Of a stretch of 64,000 bases of DNA, positions 1 through 8,321 are shown piece by piece. Within the stretch, counting starts at the first letter, position 1. Each line of letters begins with the position of its first letter. The notes beneath the pieces are model-generated. The model was given only the letters and a program-made list of their open reading frames with translations. It was not told the DNA's origin and ran no database searches. Origin of the DNA: Streptomyces sp. HUAS ZL42 (lineage in GTDB: Bacteria > Actinomycetota > Actinomycetes > Streptomycetales > Streptomycetaceae); assembly GCF_040782645.1 (NCBI RefSeq), contig NZ_CP160403.1:4685001-4749000 (forward strand). The letters run 5' to 3'. The position numbers and the translations under genes are program-made.

Positions 1-1
1 A

Positions 2-41
2 GAAACCGATCGGTTTCCACCACAGTAAACCGATCGGTTTC
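2..41. promoter_or_regulatory. Two tandem TetR-type operators
   Basis: Two copies of the perfect palindrome AAACCGATCGGTTT (3-16 and 27-40) lie 24 bp apart. The same word recurs at 409-422 and 1895-1908, beside the Fe-S protein gene and the TetR gene, so these are probably sites for that TetR protein. The gene they control may lie left of the window. From 43 to 408 I see no convincing gene. Confidence 0.7.
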
Positions 42-220
42 CAGGCGCAAGCCGGGCAGGGACCAGGCCGGGTTGGTGCTTGAGGCCGAGCTTCCCAACC
101 GCGCCGTAGAGCCACTCCGGGACGGCGTCGGGCGTGAGGTGGAATCGGAGGACCGGGGCAGGGGGTCGCCGAAGCGCCAGTCAGGTGTTCGTGCACCGTC
201 CATGCGACGCCCTCGGCGCA

Positions 221-256
221 CACCGATCGGCTTCCGGCGCACCCCGATCGGTTTCC
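221..256. promoter_or_regulatory. Degenerate copies of the CCGATCGG operator
   Basis: CACCGATCGGCTTCC (221-235) and CCCCGATCGGTTTCC (242-256) keep the CCGATCGG core and the right arm but have lost the left A-tract. They look like weak or decaying copies of the sites on either side. Confidence 0.45.
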
Positions 257-408
257 TACCGTGACCCGGCGGGCTCGCGGAACAGTGCGAGACCGTTCCC
301 GCAAGTCGCCGCCAGCTCCGTGACGGCGGCAAGTGCACAGCCGACCCCTTTCGCCGGGCGGCGAGGTGCGGGTCGAGGGGGCGGACCCACCCTTGGCCTT
401 GCAAGCGA

Positions 409-446
409 AAACCGATCGGTTTACGGTGGTGAAACTGATCGGTTTC
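409..446. promoter_or_regulatory. Operator pair upstream of the Fe-S protein gene
   Basis: AAACCGATCGGTTT at 409-422 is followed by GAAACTGATCGGTTTC at 431-446, with one mismatch in the core. Both sit 45-85 bp before the start codon at 492, which suits repression of that gene by the nearby TetR protein. Confidence 0.7.
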
Positions 447-491
447 TCGCCGTTGGGCGAGTCTCGCCACCAGACTCACGAGGAGCATTGG

Positions 492-1586
492 ATGACTACC
501 GCGCGCGACGTCGAGGGGCAGTCGGCGAATCCCAGGCTTCCGGCGAAGCTGGCTGCGCACCCGTCGGTGCAGGCCGTGCTGGCCCGGCGCGCGGCGGGCG
601 ACGTAACGAGCCCGCCGGCCCCGATCGACGCGGCCTGGCTGCGCGAGCTGTGTCTGGCGGCCGGTGCGGACGACGCGGCCGCGGTCAGCCTGGACCACCC
701 CGACCTGGCCGGCGAGCGCGAGTCCGTGCAGTCCGCGCTGCCCGGTACCCGCACCCTGATCGCGATGGCGGTCCGGATGAACCGCGACAGCTGCCGCTCC
801 CCCGCCCGCAGCGTGGCCAACCAGGAATTCCACCAGGCCGACGAGCAGGCCAACCACGCCGCCCGCAGCGTCACCCAGGCCCTGCAGGACGCCGGCCACC
901 GCGCACTCAATCCCTCCGTCGGCTTCCCCCAGGAGATGGACCGCTTCCCCAGCGAGCGGATCTGGGTGGTGGCGCACAAGACGGTCGCGGTGGCCGCGGG
1001 GCTCGGCGTGATGGGCCTGCACCGCAACGTCATCCACCCGAAGTTCGGCAGCTTCATCCTGCTCGTGACCGTCCTGGTGGACGCGGAGGTGAGCGCGTAC
1101 GGGCAGGCGCTGGACTACAACCCCTGCATCGACTGCAAGTTGTGCGTCGCCGCCTGCCCGGTCGGCGCCATCGCCAAGGACGGCGCCTTCGACGCGCTGG
1201 CCTGCACCACGCACAACTACCGCGAGTTCATGAGCGGGTTCACCGACTGGGCGCAGACCGTGGCCGACAGCGAGGACGCCGCCGACTACCGTTCCCGGGT
1301 CACCGATTCCGAGAACGCGTCGCTGTGGCAGAGCCTGGCCTACCCTCCCGGCTACAAGTCCGGCTACTGCCTTGCCGTCTGCCCCGGCGGCGAAGACGTC
1401 CTGGGTCCCTACCTGGACGACCGCAAGACCTTCATGGACACCGTCCTGCGACCGCTCCAGGACAAGAAGGAACCTCTCTACGTCCTACCAGGCTCACACG
1501 CGCAGGAATACGCCCAGCGGCGCTTCCCCCACAAACCCGTCAAGGAAGTCACCGGCGGCTGGCGGCCCCCGGTAAAGCGCTCCTAG
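492..1586 (+). CDS. 4Fe-4S oxidoreductase of the QueG/reductive-dehalogenase-like group
   Basis: A 364-residue cytoplasmic iron-sulfur protein. The cluster motif CIDCKLCVAACPVGA lies near residue 215. A second cysteine pair, CLAVCPGGEDV, lies near residue 295, giving the ferredoxin-type arrangement seen in QueG-like proteins. No signal or membrane segment is seen. The start at 492 is chosen for AGGAGC at 481-486; the longer upstream reading would run through the operators. The gene is preceded by two TetR-type palindromes and followed by the TetR gene, suggesting induction by an unknown electrophilic or halogenated compound. The substrate cannot be read from sequence, and epoxyqueuosine reduction itself is unlikely in this context. 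Confidence 0.75.
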   Translation: MTTARDVEGQSANPRLPAKLAAHPSVQAVLARRAAGDVTSPPAPIDAAWLRELCLAAGADDAAAVSLDHPDLAGERESVQSALPGTRTLIAMAVRMNRDSCRSPARSVANQEFHQADEQANHAARSVTQALQDAGHRALNPSVGFPQEMDRFPSERIWVVAHKTVAVAAGLGVMGLHRNVIHPKFGSFILLVTVLVDAEVSAYGQALDYNPCIDCKLCVAACPVGAIAKDGAFDALACTTHNYREFMSGFTDWAQTVADSEDAADYRSRVTDSENASLWQSLAYPPGYKSGYCLAVCPGGEDVLGPYLDDRKTFMDTVLRPLQDKKEPLYVLPGSHAQEYAQRRFPHKPVKEVTGGWRPPVKRS

Positions 1587-1893
1587 ATGTTGATGAACGT
1601 TCCGAGAGCCGCCGGCCCGCAACGACGCCGTCCGCCCGAGGCTGGGTGATGACGGCGGCCGGCCTCGTGGCGGCCGGACTGTTCAGCTTCGGCGTACTGG
1701 GGCGGGAAGACCGCAAGGGACCGCACCGCATCCCGGCGGAGACGAAGCCCGAGAAGACCGCCGTCCCGGCGTGGCGGCAGGTCACCCAGAACGGGCCGTT
1801 ACTCGGAGTGACCCCGGCGTGCGTCGCCCTGCCGGGGACGACAGGCGCGCACACCGTCATGACTCGGCGACGGTCTTTCCCCCAGGCCGCCGG
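1587..1893. other. Intergenic stretch without a supported gene
   Basis: No start with a ribosome site and no family is recognisable. One plus-strand frame near 1650-1700 encodes a short hydrophobic run (MTAAGLVAAGLFSFGVLG), which may be the relic of a small membrane protein, but it reads on into unlikely sequence. Confidence 0.4.
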
Positions 1894-1909
1894 GAAACCG
1901 ATCGGTTTT
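1894..1909. promoter_or_regulatory. TetR autoregulatory operator
   Basis: GAAACCGATCGGTTTT carries the same 14-bp palindrome as the sites at 3-16 and 409-422. It ends 31 bp before the TetR start codon, the usual place for an autorepressor site. Confidence 0.75.
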
Positions 1910-1940
1910 CATTTCGTCCGCTTCGGGTTAACCTCGCGGT

Positions 1941-2510
1941 ATGACCACCGAAGTGAAACCAAGCCCCAGGGAGCGACTGCTGGAGGCGGCGGCCACGCTC
2001 ACCTACCGAGACGGTGTCAGCATCGGCGTCGAGGCGCTGTGCAAGGCGGCGGGGGTTTCGAAGCGCTCCATGTACCAGCTGTTCGAGAGCAAGGACGAAC
2101 TCCTGGCAGTAAGCCTGAAGGAGCGCGCCTCCGCCTACGTGGCAACTCTCCTGCCTGCGACGGACGACGGCCGGTCACCCCGCGAGCGGATCATGCACGT
2201 CTTCGAGCAGGTGCAATCTCAGGCACGGGCGCCCGAGTTCCGAGGCTGCCGGTACCTGGCCGTGCAGATCGAGCTCAAGGATCAGAGTCACCCCGCGAGC
2301 CGGGTGGCCCATCAGGTCAAGGCGAATCTGACGGCCTTCTTCCGCGCCGAGGCCGAGCAGGGCGGGGCGGGTGATCCCGATCTGCTGGCCCGGCAGCTCA
2401 GCCTGGTCTTCGACGGCGCCACCGCCCGCGCGGGAATCGGAGCCGACAAACTGACGGGGCTCGTCGCACCCACGGTGACCACCCTGCTCGACGCGGCAGG
2501 CGTGCGCTGA
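1941..2510 (+). CDS. TetR/AcrR family transcriptional regulator
   Basis: A 189-residue DNA-binding repressor. The N-terminal helix-turn-helix covers roughly residues 8-55 and contains VEALCKAAGVSKRSMYQLFE followed by SKDEL, the family hallmark. The remaining two thirds is the helical ligand and dimer domain, whose ligand cannot be predicted. Its own promoter carries the AAACCGATCGGTTT palindrome, as does the promoter of the Fe-S protein gene. Autoregulation and control of that gene are therefore likely. Length is normal and the gene looks intact. Confidence 0.9.
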   Translation: MTTEVKPSPRERLLEAAATLTYRDGVSIGVEALCKAAGVSKRSMYQLFESKDELLAVSLKERASAYVATLLPATDDGRSPRERIMHVFEQVQSQARAPEFRGCRYLAVQIELKDQSHPASRVAHQVKANLTAFFRAEAEQGGAGDPDLLARQLSLVFDGATARAGIGADKLTGLVAPTVTTLLDAAGVR

Positions 2511-2549
2511 CGCATCGCCCGCCCGGAGAACTCCTTCACTTCCCGGCAC

Positions 2550-2945
2550 TCGGGGGAGCCAGATGGCCGCAAGCGTGTTGGCGAGCATGCCGCAAGCGAA
2601 GAAGCTTGCCGTCTTGTCGGCATCGGCGCCCAGCGGCAGGTGCACGGTTTCCCAGATCCTCATCCAGCCGGCCCGGACGACCTCGCCGATCAGGTCATCG
2701 CCCTGCGCCTCGGCGGCCGCCACGGTGGCGTGTCCCTGCATCTGCATCAGGAGCGTTTCGGGGCGCGTCGAGATCAGCTGCGCGTAAGCGTTCGCCATTG
2801 CCTGGAGGGCCTGCGCGCCGTCCTCCACCCCGCCCTCCACCTCGTCGGCCGCCCTCTCGAAAGCCAGGCGGGTGTCTTCCATGCTCCGCACCAGAGCGGT
2901 GACGAAGATCGCCTTCTTGTCCGGGAAGAGTCGGAAGAGATACGG
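2550..2945 (-). pseudogene. Truncated TetR family regulator
   Basis: Reading leftwards from a TAG at 2946-2948, the sequence gives PYLFRLFPDKKAIFVTALV, the end of a TetR helix-turn-helix, and then a typical ligand-domain sequence to about 2550 (TLAAIWLP). The first 40 or so residues, including the recognition helix, are missing. The frame then runs without its own stop into the 3' end of the intact TetR gene. The remnant is therefore cut at both ends and cannot bind DNA. It abuts a plasmid replication-gene fragment. Confidence 0.7.
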
Positions 2946-3000
2946 CTAGGGCGGATCGTAGGCTCGATGGGTGCGGCCGAGGAAACCTCCCTCGCGCAGG

Positions 3001-3121
3001 CCCAGGCCGGGGGTGGGGTGTCGCCGCCGTCCGGGCCGTCGAGGCGGATGACCGCGCGGAAGTGGACGGCGCCTCGCATGTGGTACTCGGCGACCTTGGC
3101 GAAGGAGACGCGGGGGTAGTC
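3001..3121 (-). pseudogene. repSA: Fragment of a RepSA-type replication initiator gene
   Basis: The minus strand encodes DYPRVSFAKVAEYHMRGAVH and then FRAVIRLDGPDG and PPPAW. I recognise this block from the replication initiators of pSAM2-like integrative Streptomyces plasmids. Only about 40 codons survive, flanked by unrelated sequence. It is a scar of a former integrative element, not a working origin gene. Confidence 0.65.
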
Positions 3122-3134
3122 GGGATGTGTGCAG

Positions 3135-4502
3135 TCAGTCCGGCGGTTCGGTGCGAGGTGCAGCCGCCAATTGGAGGGTGAAGAGCGCGCCGCCGTCAGG
3201 GTGGTTCGCGGCACGCACGGTACCGCCGCACTGGTGGACGATCTGCTGCGCGATGGCGAGGCCGAGCCCGGAGCCGGTCACCGCGCGGGCGTCGACGGCG
3301 CGATAGAAGCGGTCGAAGACATGCGGAAGATCCGCCGGGTCGATGCCCGGCCCGTGATCGCGTACGTCGATCCGGCCAGGGCGGACAGTGACCTCGATCG
3401 ATGTGCCGCGGGGGGTGAACTTGACGGCGTTGTCAAGGAGGTTGCCGACGGCGCGCAGCAGTTGCCCCGGCTTGGCCACGACCCTGGCCGGGGTGGCATC
3501 GACGACGATGCGCCGGTCGCTGCGGCGCCGGGCCCGCTCGGCCGCGCGTTCGACGAGGGCGGCCAGGTCGACGTGCTGCTCGTCCTCATCCTCGTACTGC
3601 TCGACAGCGAGGGCGACGAGCTCGTCGACGAGGGCGGACAGCTCCGTCACCTCGCTGTCGAGGTCGCTCAGGACGCGATCACGCAGACCTTCGTTGAGCT
3701 CGGGGTAGCGTCGCAGCGTGTCCACGTTGGCGCGAACGCTGGTCAGCGGTGTCCGTAGCTCATGGCCGGCGTTCTGGACGAGTTGTTGCTGCTGCTCACG
3801 GGAGCGGGTGAGGGCACCGAGCATCTCCGCGAAGGCGCGCGCCAGTCGGCCGACCTCGTCTCGGCGGCCGGTCGGCACGTCGATGCCCAGGTCACCTGTT
3901 GTCGCGATCACCTCGGCCGTGGAGGTGAGCCGTGTCACCGGTCCACTGGTCCAACGGGCGATGAGCACGCCCGCCCCCGCCGCCAGCACGGTGATCGCAA
4001 GACCGGCCGTCGCCGAGCGAGCCCGCACCGAGGCGAGCACGCTGTGCGTCTCGGCCAGGCTCCGGGCGATCCGCAGTTCCGACCCGTCGAGTTTGATCAC
4101 CATGACGCGGTAGTCATGCCCGCCCGCGGTCTCGGTCCAGGGACCCCGCAATCCGCCGCCGGCGTCCACACCCGCGGCAGGCTGTCTCAGCCGGACGCCC
4201 TCGGTGCCGAACAACGAGGTGACCTGTCCGTCCGGATGGACGCACTCCACGATGTCGGGCACACCGACGACGGGTGGCAGGCTGGCGATGCCGACCCCGC
4301 CGGCATCCTCGGACTGGCCGCCGGGGCAGATCGCGCTGTCGGTGGCGCCGGACGTGACCGCTGCCGCGAAGCCCTTCAGGCCGGTGTCGACCGCCTCGTA
4401 GAGGCGCCGCTCGGTGACCGCGTAGTTGACCCAACTGGCCGCCACAACGGCGAGGGCGACGAGCGTGGCGAGAGCGAGAGCGAGGCGCGCGCGCAGGTTC
4501 AC
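3135..4502 (-). CDS. Sensor histidine kinase (OmpR-partner type)
   Basis: A 455-residue membrane sensor kinase with an N-terminal transmembrane segment (LALALATLVALAVVAAS), an extracellular domain, a second membrane helix, HAMP (about 170-222) and a kinase core. The H-box GHELRTPLTSV lies near residue 247 with the phospho-histidine. The N-box LLDNAVKF lies near 359, and DHGPGID and GSGLGLA follow. The start is the GTG at 4502, which overlaps the TGA of the response regulator by four bases (GTGA), indicating translational coupling. The signal sensed is unknown; overall layout resembles MprB/BaeS-type kinases. Confidence 0.9.
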   Translation of the reverse strand: MNLRARLALALATLVALAVVAASWVNYAVTERRLYEAVDTGLKGFAAAVTSGATDSAICPGGQSEDAGGVGIASLPPVVGVPDIVECVHPDGQVTSLFGTEGVRLRQPAAGVDAGGGLRGPWTETAGGHDYRVMVIKLDGSELRIARSLAETHSVLASVRARSATAGLAITVLAAGAGVLIARWTSGPVTRLTSTAEVIATTGDLGIDVPTGRRDEVGRLARAFAEMLGALTRSREQQQQLVQNAGHELRTPLTSVRANVDTLRRYPELNEGLRDRVLSDLDSEVTELSALVDELVALAVEQYEDEDEQHVDLAALVERAAERARRRSDRRIVVDATPARVVAKPGQLLRAVGNLLDNAVKFTPRGTSIEVTVRPGRIDVRDHGPGIDPADLPHVFDRFYRAVDARAVTGSGLGLAIAQQIVHQCGGTVRAANHPDGGALFTLQLAAAPRTEPPD

Positions 4503-5179
4503 GGTTCCCGCAAGGTGTAGCCGACGCCCCGAACGGTGTGGATGAGGCGGGGCATTCCGTCGGCTTCGAGCTTGCGCCGGAGGTACCCGACGTAGACCGC
4601 GAGAGCCTTCGAATTGGGGCCGAAGTCGTAATCCCATATCCGGCTGTAGATGGTCGAACGGCTGAGCACCACACCGGTTTTGTGGACCAGTAACTGAAGC
4701 AGGTCGAACTCGGTCTTGCTCAGCGCCAGTTCGCGCTCTCCCCGCCAGGCCCGCCTCGCCGCCTCATCCACGCGCAGATCCGCCACGCGCAACTCGCGCT
4801 CCGGCTCGTCGTAGCTGGCTCGGCGCAGCAGCGCACGGACCCGCGCCAGCAGTTCGTCCAGGTGGAAGGGCTTGGGCAGATAGTCGTCCGCACCGGCGTC
4901 CAGACCGGAGACACGATCCGACACATCCATACGGGCGGTAAGGATCAAGATAGGTGTCCGGTCGTTACGCGCCCGCATCCGCCGACAGACGGTGAGCCCG
5001 CCGACACGCGGCATCATGACGTCGAGCACGACCAGGTCGGGTGCCTGAGCTTCGATGGCCCCGAACGCCGCCTCGCCGTCTGCGACCGCCGTGACCTCGT
5101 AGCCCTCCAGTTCGAGGACACGCGTGACCGACTCGCGCGTAGCGCGGTCGTCCTCGGCATACAGAATCCGTTGCGACAT
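4499..5179 (-). CDS. OmpR/PhoB family response regulator
   Basis: A 226-residue two-component regulator. The receiver domain has acidic pocket residues E9-D10-D11, phospho-acceptor Asp53 (VVLDVMMP) and the conserved PKPF lysine. The C-terminal winged helix ends YVGYLRRKLEADG then IHTVRGVGYTLREP, the standard OmpR DNA-binding signature. ATG at 5179 is preferred over an upstream extension because it begins the receiver fold directly (MSQRILYAEDD). It is cotranscribed with the kinase gene through a 4-base overlap. Confidence 0.92.
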   Translation of the reverse strand: MSQRILYAEDDRATRESVTRVLELEGYEVTAVADGEAAFGAIEAQAPDLVVLDVMMPRVGGLTVCRRMRARNDRTPILILTARMDVSDRVSGLDAGADDYLPKPFHLDELLARVRALLRRASYDEPERELRVADLRVDEAARRAWRGERELALSKTEFDLLQLLVHKTGVVLSRSTIYSRIWDYDFGPNSKALAVYVGYLRRKLEADGMPRLIHTVRGVGYTLREP

Positions 5180-5184
5180 ACCGT

Positions 5185-5496
5185 TCAGGTGATACCTCTC
5201 GCAGTACAGGGAGTTGCAGCATAAGCGGAGCCGCGAACGGACCCGGCCGCGCGGCATCGTGACTCTTCCGCAGAGGAAGTTGCGGGCGCCGACCGGACCC
5301 TGACACCCGGCCCGGCCCGGCCCGGTCCGCTTTCGGTTCCGGTTCCGGTTCCGGTTCCGGTTCCGGTAACGGTCAAGCGATCGGGGCAGGGCACCCGGGG
5401 GGACTGCGCTGACGCTCCCGGGGCGACCCGCACGGCCGCCCCGGACAGCGCCGCAACACCGGTGACGATCACGACCAGCCTGCGGCCTCGCCGCAC
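5185..5496 (-). CDS. Possible small secreted protein with hexanucleotide repeat
   Basis: A 103-codon frame with a GTG start and a plausible signal peptide (RRGRR, then LVVIVTGVAALSGAAV, then ASA-Q). The mature part contains a (TG)n stretch encoded by six GGTTCC units and then low-complexity sequence. It ends 6 bp before the response-regulator start. The signal sequence and codon use look real, but the C-terminal half resembles no folded protein. It may be a frame-shifted remnant. Confidence 0.3.
   Translation of the reverse strand: MRRGRRLVVIVTGVAALSGAAVRVAPGASAQSPRVPCPDRLTVTGTGTGTGTGTESGPGRAGPGVRVRSAPATSSAEESRCRAAGSVRGSAYAATPCTARGIT
5335..5366. repeat. GGTTCC hexanucleotide tandem repeat
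   Basis: About five to six consecutive GGTTCC/GGTTCCG units. In the overlapping minus-strand frame they encode alternating Thr-Gly. Such short tandem repeats are prone to length change. Confidence 0.8.
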
Positions 5497-5541
5497 GCAG
5501 GTTCTCGCAATCGTGTCGACCTTCTCGGTCTGCCGACTGAG

Positions 5542-5847
5542 TCAGTGGCCGGACCCACCGAGCCCACCACTGCCCTTCACAGACCCACCGACCCCACCGT
5601 CGCCGATGCAGGTGTCGCTCTTCTTCCCATCCGCGCGCTTCAGTTCGTCAGTTGCCTTGCCGTGACCACCTGCAGCGGTGCCGCTCAAGCCCTGGACGCC
5701 GGTCTCGCCCACCTTCCCGCACTCGTCGTTGACAGCCTGCTGGACCGGCGCCTTGGGCGCCGGAGGGTTGCTGGCATTGGCGGCGGCCGCGAACCCGCCG
5801 GCCAGAACTGCCCCGCCCGCCACGGCCGCGATCATCATCTTGCGCAT
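5542..5847 (-). CDS. Small secreted protein of unknown function
   Basis: A 101-residue exported protein. It opens MRKMMIAAVAGGAVLAGG followed by AAANA, a clear Sec signal peptide with cleavage near residue 25. The mature chain has two cysteines (DECGK and DTCIGD) that could form one disulfide, and ends in a Gly/Ser-rich tail. The start at 5847 has AAGGAGTT seven bases upstream. No family is recognised. It lies upstream of, and in the same direction as, the two-component operon, so it could be related to that envelope sensor, but nothing shows it directly. Confidence 0.75.
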   Translation of the reverse strand: MRKMMIAAVAGGAVLAGGFAAAANASNPPAPKAPVQQAVNDECGKVGETGVQGLSGTAAGGHGKATDELKRADGKKSDTCIGDGGVGGSVKGSGGLGGSGH

Positions 5848-5859
5848 GTGAACTCCTTG

Positions 5860-6513
5860 AGTGTTGAGGACTGTTCATCCGCTTTCACCCCGTGCGTTTG
5901 GGGCTACCAGGAGACTGGCCGACACTCGGTAAGACCAACGCCCCAGGAATTCCTAGGGGAAGGTAAGAAAGCAACCGCAACCCCGCGCGGTCACCACAAC
6001 GACTCCAGCCCCACCTCACGGTGCAGCCCCGGGGTGCGTCCTCGCGGGCGCTCAGCCGGCCCCACGTCGCGGGGCCGCAGGGTCTCGCAACGACCGGCAG
6101 ATCAGAGTCTGCAGCGTGGACCCGGCATTTTGTGATCTTCCGAACCAGGGCCGGGCTGATCGCCATGGTCGGCGGCGCGCTGAAGCCGGCTGCGCTGCCG
6201 CACCGGACGACCGTCTGGCCGGCCGTGTTTCGGGGCGGTGTCCGTGTGTGGTTCCAGCCCCTCGTGGGCCTGTTCCAGCAGGGTCCGGATCCTCCCGCGA
6301 CGGACCGCCACGGAGGGCCGAACCGCAGCAACGGCCGGCCAGAGCAGAGCGGTGGCCACGGAGCCCTTGCCCGTTGTCCTGACGAATTCGCTCCCAGATA
6401 TGACCAATTCCGCCCAGATATTCGGTATCCGATGTCGAAGCGCGATATCCACTGCCCCGCGGAGAGGCGGAGAGCTTGGAGATGAACAACCGGCTCCGGC
6501 ATAGAATCGAGGT
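5860..6513. other. Long intergenic region, no supported gene
   Basis: No reading frame here has a ribosome site plus a recognisable product. A minus-strand stretch around 6270-6370 (TALLWPAVAAVRPSVAVRRG) looks like a relic of a coding sequence, but frame and family are unclear. The right part, from 6400, is AT-richer and contains ATATTCGGTATCCGA and CGATATCC words resembling the PadR-region palindrome. Confidence 0.4.
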
Positions 6514-6523
6514 CCGATATCGG
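6514..6523. promoter_or_regulatory. CCGATATCGG palindrome upstream of padR-like gene
   Basis: A perfect 10-bp palindrome 41 bp before the PadR start. Related ATATCG words at 6412-6445 precede it, and a similar cluster lies before the FetAB-like genes at 9034-9068. PadR proteins commonly bind such AT-centred palindromes and autoregulate. Confidence 0.5.
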
Positions 6524-6563
6524 TTTCGTCACTGCCGGGGACGGCGGTCCGGAGGTGGGCGGA

Positions 6564-6860
6564 GTGCGGGAGTTCCAGCGGGGCGCGGTGCGGCTGCACA
6601 TCCTGCACCACGCGGCCGAGGGGGAGATCCACGGTGCGTGGATGACCGAGGAGCTGGCCGAGCACGGCTACAACATCAGCCCCGGCACGCTGTATCCGAC
6701 GCTGCACCGGCTGGAGGCGGACGGGCTGCTGGTCTCCGAGCAACGGGTGGTCGGCGGGCGCGCCCGCCGGGTGTACCGGGCGACCGAGGCCGGAAGGAAG
6801 GCGCTGGCCGAGGACCGCAGGGCACTGGCCGAGCTGGCCCGCGAGGTCCTCGGTGACTGA
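6564..6860 (+). CDS. PadR family transcriptional regulator
   Basis: A 98-residue winged-helix repressor. GAWMTEELAEHGYNISPGTL followed by YPTLHRLEADGLL is the PadR recognition region, and GRARRVYRATEAGRKAL forms the wing. It is a short (class 2) PadR with one C-terminal helix. GTG at 6564 is chosen because GGAGG at 6551-6555 is well spaced; an in-frame GTG at 6555 lacks such a site. Palindromes containing ATATCG occur before this gene and before the ABC transporter at 9 kb, so that transporter is a candidate target. Confidence 0.85.
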   Translation: MREFQRGAVRLHILHHAAEGEIHGAWMTEELAEHGYNISPGTLYPTLHRLEADGLLVSEQRVVGGRARRVYRATEAGRKALAEDRRALAELAREVLGD

Positions 6861-7217
6861 GCGCTCCGCGTAAGTGCCGTGCTGTGCCGTCGTTCGTCCG
6901 CGGCTCCGTCGTGGCCGGTGGCGCCCGCAGGCGGCGGAACCGCAGACGGATACGGCCCCGCTGGACACGGCTCCGCGCTCCCTCAGAGCGCTGCCGGACC
7001 GCAGGGGACTTCACCCGGCGTGCACAGAGCGCCGAGACCTGACTCGCCCGGCAGTCCTGTGTGCGATCGCAGACCCGCCCTGCCGATCGCGCCGCGTCCG
7101 AGGCCGAGCCGATGACCGTCCGGCCCGGTCTCGGCCGATTCTCATGTGCCGCTCCCACAGTGGCCGCCCCGATACGGCCCGGCCGGATCGGCCGGATCGG
7201 CCGGTGGACTGCCTCTG
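6861..7217. other. Intergenic region without a gene
   Basis: Only shadow frames are seen. Near 7186-7204 the 9-mer GGCCGGATC occurs in a short tandem run. I see no promoter or RNA gene. Confidence 0.4.
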
Positions 7218-7505
7218 AGTGAGCAGGAGGACGGCCATATGGCCGGCGAGGTTACGATCCCCAGCGCTCCGGCGTCGAGCAGCGCGCGGATAACGCCCCG
7301 GCCGGCGGCCACACAGCGGCGGCGGCCAGTACAGCGCACTGCCACCCGTTCTCCAGGGCCGGCACCAGCTGGATCGCCGCCCCGGCGATCGCACCGATCA
7401 CCGTGGGGCCGGCGCCGTTGAATGACGCCTGCACCCCGGCATTCGACCGGATCCGGTCGAGCCTCGGGCCCCCTCCGATCACCATCAGGAACGGGGGATG
7501 GTCCC
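7218..7505 (-). pseudogene. chrA: Remnant of a chromate transporter gene (chrA, C-terminal part)
   Basis: The minus strand reads NAGVQASFNGAGPTVIGAIA, then GAAIQLVPALENGWQ and CAVLAAAAV. This matches the last membrane helices of ChrA-family chromate transporters, where the FLxGAGPxxIGAI motif is typical. After about 7310 the reading continues in another frame (IRALLDAGALGIV), so at least one frameshift is present. The N-terminal two thirds is absent. The fragment ends close to the stop of the fetB-like gene. Confidence 0.6.
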
Positions 7506-7532
7506 TGCTGCGCCCGCCGGTCTTCCTCAAGG

Positions 7533-8321
7533 TCAGGACGTCGAGTCCGCCGGGCGGGGCAGCGGCAGCAGCCGGTGGTCGGCGGTGAACAGGCGGTGGA
7601 CCAGGCCGAGGGCCACCACCACCGTGGTCGTAGCCACCGAGGCGAGGACGAGGAACATCACCACGGCCTGCACCAGCACGGCCTGGACGGGAGAGACACC
7701 AGCGAGGATCAGGCCGGTCATCGCGCCCGGGAGGAAGACCAGACCGGTGGCCTTGGTCGTCTCGATCTGCGGGGAGAGCGCCGAGCGAAGCGCGGCCCGT
7801 ACATAGGGAGTGGCCGCCTGCCGGGACGGCTGCCCGAGAGCGAGCCGGGCCTCGACCTCGTCCCGCTTGTCGCGCAGCTCCTCCACCAGGCGGCGGGCTG
7901 CGAGCACGGTGGCGGTCATGGAGTTGCCGACCATCATCCCGGCCACCGGAACCAGGGTGCGTGCTTCGAGGGGCAGCACTCCGAGCCCGAACACCACGCC
8001 GAGGGTGATGGCCGCGGCGGCCGCGAACGCGGCGACGACCAGCGGCGCGATCCGCGGCACCTCGGCAGCCCGCCGCCGGGCGACGTCACCGGCGTAGGCA
8101 ACCACGGCGACCACCCACAGCACGGACCACCACAGCGACCGACCGGGCTCGACCAGCAGCGCCAACGCCGCGCCCACCAGCAGGAGTTGGACCAGGGCCC
8201 GAGCCGCGGCCCAGACCACCTGCCGCTCCAGGCCCAGCCGTTGCCACAGCGAGACCATCGCCGCGACCGCCACGAGCGCGAGCGAGACGGCGAGACCGCC
8301 CATGCTCACCATGTCGTTCAC
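7533..8321 (-). CDS. fetB: FetB-like ABC transporter permease (UPF0014)
   Basis: A 262-residue inner-membrane permease with about seven hydrophobic helices. The segment ARTLVPVAGMMVGNSMTATV and the later PQIETTKATGLVFLPGAMTG are the conserved blocks of the YbbM/FetB family, linked to iron export and oxidative-stress resistance in Escherichia coli. GTG at 8321 overlaps the stop of the ATPase gene by four bases, so the two are translated together. The earlier part of the longer frame is a shadow of the ATPase gene. Substrate in this organism is inferred only from the family. Confidence 0.85.
   Translation of the reverse strand: MNDMVSMGGLAVSLALVAVAAMVSLWQRLGLERQVVWAAARALVQLLLVGAALALLVEPGRSLWWSVLWVVAVVAYAGDVARRRAAEVPRIAPLVVAAFAAAAAITLGVVFGLGVLPLEARTLVPVAGMMVGNSMTATVLAARRLVEELRDKRDEVEARLALGQPSRQAATPYVRAALRSALSPQIETTKATGLVFLPGAMTGLILAGVSPVQAVLVQAVVMFLVLASVATTTVVVALGLVHRLFTADHRLLPLPRPADSTS

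Noticed and set aside
134..2374. A 746-codon plus-strand open frame
   Set aside because: It runs through the operators and is the +2 shadow of the Fe-S and TetR genes; composition is Arg/Pro-rich and matches no protein.
3001..3121. Possible working plasmid origin
   Set aside because: Only a 40-codon rep fragment remains, with no iterons, xis/int or tra genes nearby.
5335..5366. GGTTCC repeats considered as a regulatory binding array
   Set aside because: A perfect short tandem repeat inside a possible coding frame is more simply explained by slippage; no promoter context supports operators.
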